From Tannerella sp. (GTDB lineage: Bacteria; Bacteroidota; Bacteroidia; Bacteroidales; Tannerellaceae): a stretch of 14,833 nucleotides of DNA. The stretch's first letter is position 1. Every line of letters starts with the position of its first letter. The DNA lies in assembly GCA_031268395.1 (NCBI GenBank), contig JAIRXI010000157.1:1-14833 (forward strand), written 5' to 3'. The position numbers were made by a program, and so were the translations under genes. Shown here in pieces: positions 8,057 through 12,528 of the stretch. The notes under the pieces are model-generated. The model saw only the letters and a list, made by a program, of their open reading frames with translations, was not told where the DNA came from and made no database searches.

Positions 8057-8064
8057 TATCTTTG
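8057..8064 (+). promoter_or_regulatory. -7 promoter box of the sugar isomerase-like gene
   Basis: TATCTTTG matches TAnnTTTG exactly and lies 26 nt before the ATG at 8091. No clear -33 TTTG is seen at the right distance; a near-copy CATCTTTG at 8041-8048 is too close to serve as one. Transcription from here would start downstream of the TTG at 8046, which supports the later start codon. Confidence 0.55.
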
Positions 8065-8090
8065 CATCGAATGAAGTAAAAAGAATTGTC

Positions 8091-9068
8091 ATGCATACAA
8101 GCAAATTTTTATTTTCGTCCCGGCGCAGTTTCCTGAAAAACCTGCCATTGCTGGGCCTGTCCGTCCCATTGATGCCGAATTGTACGGCTTCGGGAAAGGA
8201 GAAACGGGAATCCGGAACGTCCGGGCGACCGTTCCGGATCAGTTTGAACGTGTCCACCATTTCCGGCTTCCGGCTTCCGGTGGAGGAGCAGATAGAGGCC
8301 GTTGCCGCCGCCGGATTTGACGGGATCGAATTGTGGTTGAGTGACGTGTCCCGCCATATCGAAGCCGGCGGTCGGGTGGAAGACCTGGCCCGGCGGATGC
8401 GGGACTGCGGCCTGACGCCGGAAAACATGATTGCCTTTGCCCGCTGGATCGGTAACGACCCGCAGCAGAGCGCCGAGGGAATGGAGCAGATGAAACGCGA
8501 GATGGAACTCACGGTGCAACTGGGCGGACGTCATATCGCAGCTACGGGCGCCGGACTGGATGTGTTCCTGCCGGAAAACATCGCGCTGTATGGGCGGCAG
8601 TTCGCGGAACTGAACCGGATCGGCCGGACGATCGGTGTAACGCCGCTGTTGGAACTCTGGGGACACGGGATACTAAACCGGCTCTGGAAAATGCTGGCCA
8701 TCGCCACCGAAAGCGGCTGCCCGGAGGCCTGCTTCCTGCTCGATTTCTATCACCTGTACGCTGGAGGCAATCCGTTCGGCGGTCTGGCGCTGCTGAACGG
8801 ACTTCGCCTGCCGGTGTTCCACATCAACGACTATCCGGGCGACATCCCGGCCGGGACGTTGAAGGATTCGGATCGCGTCTATCCCGGCGATGGCGCATGT
8901 CCCTTCGGCGAAGTCATCCCCTTGCTGTATCATGCCGGTTTTCGCGGTGCGCTTTCGCTGGAACTGTTCAACGAATCATACTGGCGCGACAGTTCTCCCG
9001 CCCGGATCCTTGAAACCGGTTACCGCAAGACCGCGGAAGTCGTCGACCGTGCGCTGGAAGGGATTTGA
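8091..9068 (+). CDS. Tat-exported sugar phosphate isomerase/epimerase-like TIM-barrel protein (AP-endonuclease 2 fold)
   Basis: The 325-residue protein starts with a twin-arginine signal, SRRSFLKNLPLLGL (Arg11-Arg12), followed by a hydrophobic stretch and Cys31 in LMPNC, which is a poor lipobox. The mature part is a xylose-isomerase-like TIM barrel. Its strand signatures are FDGIELWLSD, GRHIAATGAG, TPLLELWGHG, CFLLDFYHLY, VFHINDYPG and GALSLELFNE. The Glu, Asp-His, His and Glu residues in these strands match the divalent-metal site of the IolE/hydroxypyruvate-isomerase type. Such proteins isomerise or epimerise sugars or keto-sugars; the substrate cannot be inferred. The frame is open to a TTG at 8046, but the ATG at 8091 places the Tat motif properly and follows the -7 box. 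No carbohydrate operon flanks it: a tRNA lies upstream and decayed IS DNA downstream. Confidence 0.88.
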   Translation: MHTSKFLFSSRRSFLKNLPLLGLSVPLMPNCTASGKEKRESGTSGRPFRISLNVSTISGFRLPVEEQIEAVAAAGFDGIELWLSDVSRHIEAGGRVEDLARRMRDCGLTPENMIAFARWIGNDPQQSAEGMEQMKREMELTVQLGGRHIAATGAGLDVFLPENIALYGRQFAELNRIGRTIGVTPLLELWGHGILNRLWKMLAIATESGCPEACFLLDFYHLYAGGNPFGGLALLNGLRLPVFHINDYPGDIPAGTLKDSDRVYPGDGACPFGEVIPLLYHAGFRGALSLELFNESYWRDSSPARILETGYRKTAEVVDRALEGI

Positions 9069-9226
9069 CGGGCGGCAATCCGATGCTTTTCGCGGGGTAA
9101 AATTATGCGTTTCACGATGAACGGGTTCGTCGTGTCTTATCCTGAAATCCTGACTTAATACGCTTATCACACAAACATTTTGGACAATTCATATCATCAT
9201 TTTTTTGCAAAGACACAAAGATATAT
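9069..9226. other. Non-coding stretch between the isomerase gene and the transposase remnant
   Basis: No gene is seen. It becomes AT-rich from about 9150 and contains TTTTTTTGCAAAGACACAAA near 9200, similar to the ACAAAGA/CACGGAG-type intergenic runs found again at 9660-9780. I could not recognise IS terminal repeats. Confidence 0.45.
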
Positions 9227-9549
9227 TTAATTAGCAATACCCGTATATTTATGTCCTTTGAGTAACTCATTGCCTTTCCGTTCGGCTATACGGACCTCAT
9301 CCAAAGCCGTATTGAGTGACTCTATAAGATGAAATTTGTCGAAAACCGGACAGGCGGCAGGCTGATTTTCTATAACTGCCGAGATAAAAGCAGGAGACAT
9401 ACCCCTGCTATCTCTATATTTTCCCTGCTCCCGCCTTTCTTTTCCAGCGATTCAACAAAGTTCAGGTGCAAATGCAATTCTTTGGATATGCTGACCGCTG
9501 AGTCCGCATTCTCTACTCTTTCCTCATACCATAAGGCGAGCCTCTCTCC
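9227..9549 (-). pseudogene. Remnant of an ISL3-family transposase (frameshifted, N-terminus missing)
   Basis: On the minus strand one frame from 9549 down reads GERLALWYEERVENADSAVS, then SKELHLHLNFVESLEKKGG, and runs off frame near 9400. A second frame starting at 9400 reads MSPAFISAVIENQPAACPV, then FDKFHLIESLNTALDEVR, then ERKGNELLKGHKYTGIAN, and stops at 9227. The VDMSPAFISAV...FDKFHLI...LNxALDEVRxxERKGNELLKGHKY block is the characteristic central DDE-region sequence of ISL3-family transposases. The frames join with a small indel just before the Met, exactly where the family's catalytic Asp (DMSP) should be, so that residue is lost. The N-terminal zinc-binding and HTH region and the C-terminal third are absent, and a stop at 9550-9552 precedes the first frame. 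This is a dead IS fragment. Confidence 0.8.
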
Positions 9550-9559
9550 TTATAAGGAG
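9546..9559. repeat. 14-bp perfect palindrome at the edge of the transposase remnant
   Basis: CTCCTTATAAGGAG is self-complementary. With its flanks it resembles AGCCTC...GAGGCT interrupted by a 4-nt TCTC, so it was probably longer. It overlaps the upstream stop that closes the transposase frame. It may be a scar or a recombination point. No function is assigned. Confidence 0.5.
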
Positions 9560-9858
9560 GCTTGCAAACATCCTTTACCGGGGACTACGACAATCTGAAA
9601 TACGCCGTGTTTTCCCGCATCCACAGGATGCATCTCTGTGCACTTCTGTTTTTTATATAAAGACGGAGAACACAAAGAAAATCCGCCTTTCACGCGTTTC
9701 CGGTTCGAAAGGAGGTTTCCGCCTTCATGCAACCGTCCGTTCTCTCTAGGCCCCTCCGTGTGCTCCGTGCGTGTATAAAAGAAAACAGACAGGATATTTT
9801 GCGTGACTGAATGGAAAGGGGATCCATGATACGGTTACATGTTATTTATTTTGCATCC
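9560..9858. other. Non-coding stretch with degenerate intergenic repeats downstream of ychF
   Basis: No supported gene. There are two CACGGAG/AACACAAAG-type runs (near 9663-9680 and, on the minus strand, 9745-9780) of the sort common in Bacteroidota intergenic DNA, and an imperfect hairpin CCGCCTTTC...GAAAGGAGG around 9683-9715. No clear terminator for ychF was found between 9780 and 9858. Confidence 0.45.
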
Positions 9859-10962
9859 CTATACATTGAATCTGAAGTGCATGATGTCACCGTCCTGCAC
9901 GACATAGTCTTTCCCTTCAACGCTCATTTTGCCGGCTTCCCGGACGGCGGCTTCCGAACCGTACCGGATATAGTCTCCATACCGGATCACTTCGGCGCGG
10001 ATAAATCCCTTCTCGAAGTCCGAATGAATCACTCCGGCACACCGGGGAGCCTTGCTGCCTCGGGCGAACGTCCAGGCACGCACTTCCTGCGGGCCAGCGG
10101 TGAGGAACGTTTCCAGGTTCAGCAGGCGGCAGGCCGACTTGACAAGCCTGTTCACGCCCGATTCGCCCAGCCCGATTTCGTGCAGGAAGGATTCCCGTTC
10201 TTCAAAAGTCTCCAGTTCGGCGATCTCGCTTTCCGTCCGGGCAGAAATGACCAGCATGCCGGCCTGTTCCGCCTGGATGGATTCCCGCACCTGTTCCACA
10301 TAGGCATTCCCACAGATAGCGCCGGCGTCGTCCACGTTGCAGACATACAGTACAGGCTTGTTCGTCAGCAGGAACAGTTCGCGGGCGATCTTTTGCTCGT
10401 CCCGGGTGTCGAACGCGACCGTCCGCGCATTCAGTCCCTGTTCCAGTGCGGTTTTGTATCTGGACAGCACTTCGCAGGCCAGCCCGGCCTGCCGGTCGCC
10501 GCCGGCCTGCGCCTGCTTCCGTACCTTGTCAAGACGGGCCTCGACGGTTTCAAGGTCTTTAATTTGCAGTTCCGTGTCGATGATTTCCCTGTCGCGCACG
10601 GGGTGAACGCCGCCGTCCACATGTACGATGTTGTCGTCGTCGAAACAGCGCAGCACGTGAATGATCGCGTCCGTTTCGCGGATATGTGCCAGGAACCTGT
10701 TCCCCAGTCCTTCACCCTTGCTTGCGCCCTTTACCAGTCCGGCAATGTCGACAATTTCGACGGTGGTCGGGACGACCTTCTGCGGATGTACCAGTTCGGC
10801 CAGTCTGTTCAGCCGTTCGTCGGGCACGGTGATGACGCCGACATTGGGTTCGATCGTGCAGAAGGGGAAATTGGCCGACTGTGCCTTTGCATTCGACAGG
10901 CAGTTGAATAAAGTAGATTTTCCCACATTCGGAAGACCTACGATGCCACATTGTAAAGCCAT
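9859..10962 (-). CDS. ychF: YchF, redox-regulated Obg-family P-loop ATPase
   Basis: The 367-residue product has the normal YchF length (about 363). The N-terminal P-loop GLPNVGKST is at residues 9-17. The switch region contains NFPFCTIEPNVG, the G3 motif DIAGLVKGASKGEGLGNRFL follows, and the base-recognition site reads LYVCNVDD rather than the GTPase NKxD, which fits the ATP preference of this subfamily. A coiled-coil helical insert (about 115-180) and a C-terminal TGS domain (about 280-365, with RAWTFARGSKAPRCAG, GDYIRYGSEAAVREAGK and VQDGDIMHFRFNV) complete it. YchF is a ribosome-associated cytosolic ATPase linked to stress and translation control. The ATG at 10962 opens the family's N-terminus (MALQCGIVGLPNVGKS). 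It has its own promoter, so it is probably monocistronic. Confidence 0.97.
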   Translation of the reverse strand: MALQCGIVGLPNVGKSTLFNCLSNAKAQSANFPFCTIEPNVGVITVPDERLNRLAELVHPQKVVPTTVEIVDIAGLVKGASKGEGLGNRFLAHIRETDAIIHVLRCFDDDNIVHVDGGVHPVRDREIIDTELQIKDLETVEARLDKVRKQAQAGGDRQAGLACEVLSRYKTALEQGLNARTVAFDTRDEQKIARELFLLTNKPVLYVCNVDDAGAICGNAYVEQVRESIQAEQAGMLVISARTESEIAELETFEERESFLHEIGLGESGVNRLVKSACRLLNLETFLTAGPQEVRAWTFARGSKAPRCAGVIHSDFEKGFIRAEVIRYGDYIRYGSEAAVREAGKMSVEGKDYVVQDGDIMHFRFNV

Positions 10963-11004
10963 GCTATTCTGATTTTTTTATTTTCAAACTTATTATTGAC
11001 GGTG

Positions 11005-11012
11005 CAAAGGTA
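11005..11012 (-). promoter_or_regulatory. -7 promoter box of ychF
   Basis: On the minus strand this reads TACCTTTG, an exact TAnnTTTG match, 42 nt before the start codon. Just upstream lies an inverted repeat, ATTACT-6 nt-AGTAAT (11029-11046), covering the expected -33 region; it could be an operator. No good -33 TTTG is present. Confidence 0.6.
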
Positions 11013-11181
11013 CGGTTTTCCGCCGTAAATTACTCCCGCAAGTAATAACGGAAGCATTTCAACCTGCTTCATGCCGCGTCCCGCGACACGTCCGGCATTT
11101 GGAAGGATGGCCGAATGGTCTGAAACTCCCGGAGCCGGAAGGCCGGCCTCCCCCCATGTCCGCAGAAAACCGGTTTACTCA

Positions 11182-12216
11182 TCAGAAATTGATCATAGCC
11201 TTCATCACGCCGTCCCGGTAGCCGGCCACCAGGTCGAAGGCCTTTTGCGCGTCCGGCAGTCCGAAGCGGTGGGTAATCCAGTGGTCGACCGTGACGGAGC
11301 CGTCGGCAATCATCCGGACGGCATCCCGGTCGCACCCGTTTTGCCGGCGGACGTTTCGGATGCAAATCTCCTTTCGGCGCAGATCGTCTACCGGAAACGA
11401 GAACCGCGAAAATGCCGGAATCCCGACAATCAGGAGCGTGCCGCCCGGTTTGAGCAGCCGGATGGCCTGGTCGAGCGCCTCCTGCTGTCCGCAGCACTCG
11501 AATACCAAGTCAAGCAGCAGCGGTTCGGCGACGGCGATTCCGGCGGCGGCGTCTTCGTGTACAACGCTGTACGTGGCCGTCGCTCCACTCCGGCGGGCAA
11601 TAGCCAGGCGTTCGTCAATCCTGTCGGTCACATGAACGCTCGCCGCGCCAGCCAGCCGGATGGCCGCCAGTACGCTTAGCCCGACAGGCCCGGAGCCCAG
11701 CACGGCGACGCGCTTGTTTTGTACGGCACCGGCCAGCCGCGCTGCATAGAGCCCGATGGCCAGCGGTTCGGCAACGGTCGCCTGCTCAAAACGCATGGCG
11801 TCGGGGATGGGGATACAACTTTCCTGCGGCATGACGATATATTCCGACAGACAGCCGTCGGCCTGTCCGGGACAGCCGAGGAAACGGAGTTTGCGGCAGG
11901 TATGCGGCCGGCCGGCCAGACACTGGTCGCACGCGCCGCACGGCATCGCCGGTTCGATGGCGATACGGTCGCCAACCCGCAGCGAAGGAACGCCGACGCC
12001 GGTTTTTTCCACATACCCGGCGCCCTCGTGACCGACCGGAAACGGATATTGAACCACCTGTGAACCGATTTTACCCGTCACGTAATAATGTACATCCGAA
12101 CCGCAGATGCCTACTGCCTGCATCCGGATCAGGACATCCGTATCTTCCCGGATATCCGGCCGGGGGACGTCGAACAGTTCCATCCGGCGCAAACCCGTCA
12201 ATTGCATTGATTTCAT
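11182..12216 (-). CDS. Zinc-dependent medium-chain dehydrogenase, sorbitol/L-iditol 2-dehydrogenase-like
   Basis: This 344-residue cytosolic enzyme belongs to the zinc MDR family that oxidises polyols to ketoses with NAD(P). The catalytic zinc site is seen in VGICGSDVHYY (Cys) and GHEGAGYVEK (His-Glu). Four structural-zinc cysteines lie in CGACDQCLAGRPHTC. The Rossmann fold has the VLGSGPVGLSVLAAIRLAGA glycine motif followed by an acidic residue in VTDRIDERL, suggesting NAD. The C-terminal substrate-domain motif HWITHRFGLPDAQKAFDL is present. HYYVTGKIG is typical of the sorbitol/xylitol dehydrogenase branch; exact substrate is inference. The frame extends to an ATG at 12267, but the ATG at 12216 starts at the family's usual N-terminus and follows AGAGAT, so it is preferred. 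No transporter or kinase gene adjoins it. A weak TACTTTTA -7-like box lies about 30 nt upstream. Confidence 0.92.
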   Translation of the reverse strand: MKSMQLTGLRRMELFDVPRPDIREDTDVLIRMQAVGICGSDVHYYVTGKIGSQVVQYPFPVGHEGAGYVEKTGVGVPSLRVGDRIAIEPAMPCGACDQCLAGRPHTCRKLRFLGCPGQADGCLSEYIVMPQESCIPIPDAMRFEQATVAEPLAIGLYAARLAGAVQNKRVAVLGSGPVGLSVLAAIRLAGAASVHVTDRIDERLAIARRSGATATYSVVHEDAAAGIAVAEPLLLDLVFECCGQQEALDQAIRLLKPGGTLLIVGIPAFSRFSFPVDDLRRKEICIRNVRRQNGCDRDAVRMIADGSVTVDHWITHRFGLPDAQKAFDLVAGYRDGVMKAMINF

Positions 12217-12324
12217 ATATGATCTCTGTTTAAAACCGGCGATAAAAGTAGTGGTTTTTTGCGACATGACTTCAAGGAATATTTAATGGGCGCATTCCAA
12301 AGGGTCGCCAGGTCGTCATTGCAA

Positions 12325-12446
12325 GCACGCAGATGACGCAGATTTGGAAGATTTGTGCAGATACGGGAGCGGATAAACGTCAGGAACGGACGTATCCGAA
12401 CGGAAAAAATCTGCGGTCATCCCTCCGATCCGAGTCATCTGCGTGC
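12325..12446. repeat. REP-like nested inverted repeat upstream of the dehydrogenase gene
   Basis: The outer arms GCACGCAGATGAC (12325-12337) and GTCATCTGCGTGC (12434-12446) are a perfect 13-bp inverted repeat. A second pair, GCAGATTT (12338-12345) and AAATCTGC (12407-12414), lies inside. A hairpin near the centre, CGGATAAACGTC/GACGTATCCG (12370-12398), has a 2-nt bulge. The GCAGATGACGCAGATTT wording is, from memory, a dispersed intergenic repeat in Bacteroidota. No ORF of merit overlaps it. Confidence 0.75.
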
Positions 12447-12463
12447 GTTGGAGACAGCGCCAC

Positions 12464-12506
12464 AAAAAAACCGTCCGAAAACACCGGATGGATTTTCGGA
12501 CGGTTT
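12464..12506 (-). terminator. Strong Rho-independent terminator of the surface-protein gene
   Basis: A perfect 14-bp stem is formed by AAACCGTCCGAAAA (12468-12481) and TTTTCGGACGGTTT (12493-12506) with an 11-nt loop. On the minus strand it is followed by a run of seven T. It lies 22 nt beyond the stop of the surface-protein gene and separates it from the dehydrogenase. Confidence 0.93.
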
Positions 12507-12528
12507 CCCGTTTGGCGAAGGGGACGGA

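Noticed and set aside
9329..9598. Plus-strand 89-codon frame
   Set aside because: It lies opposite the ISL3 transposase remnant and has no recognisable features.
9811..10911. Long plus-strand frame opposite ychF
   Set aside because: It is the complement of well-conserved YchF codons and shows no family features.
12217..12267. Upstream ATG start for the dehydrogenase
   Set aside because: It would add 17 residues not found in the family, and the ATG at 12216 has a better upstream context.
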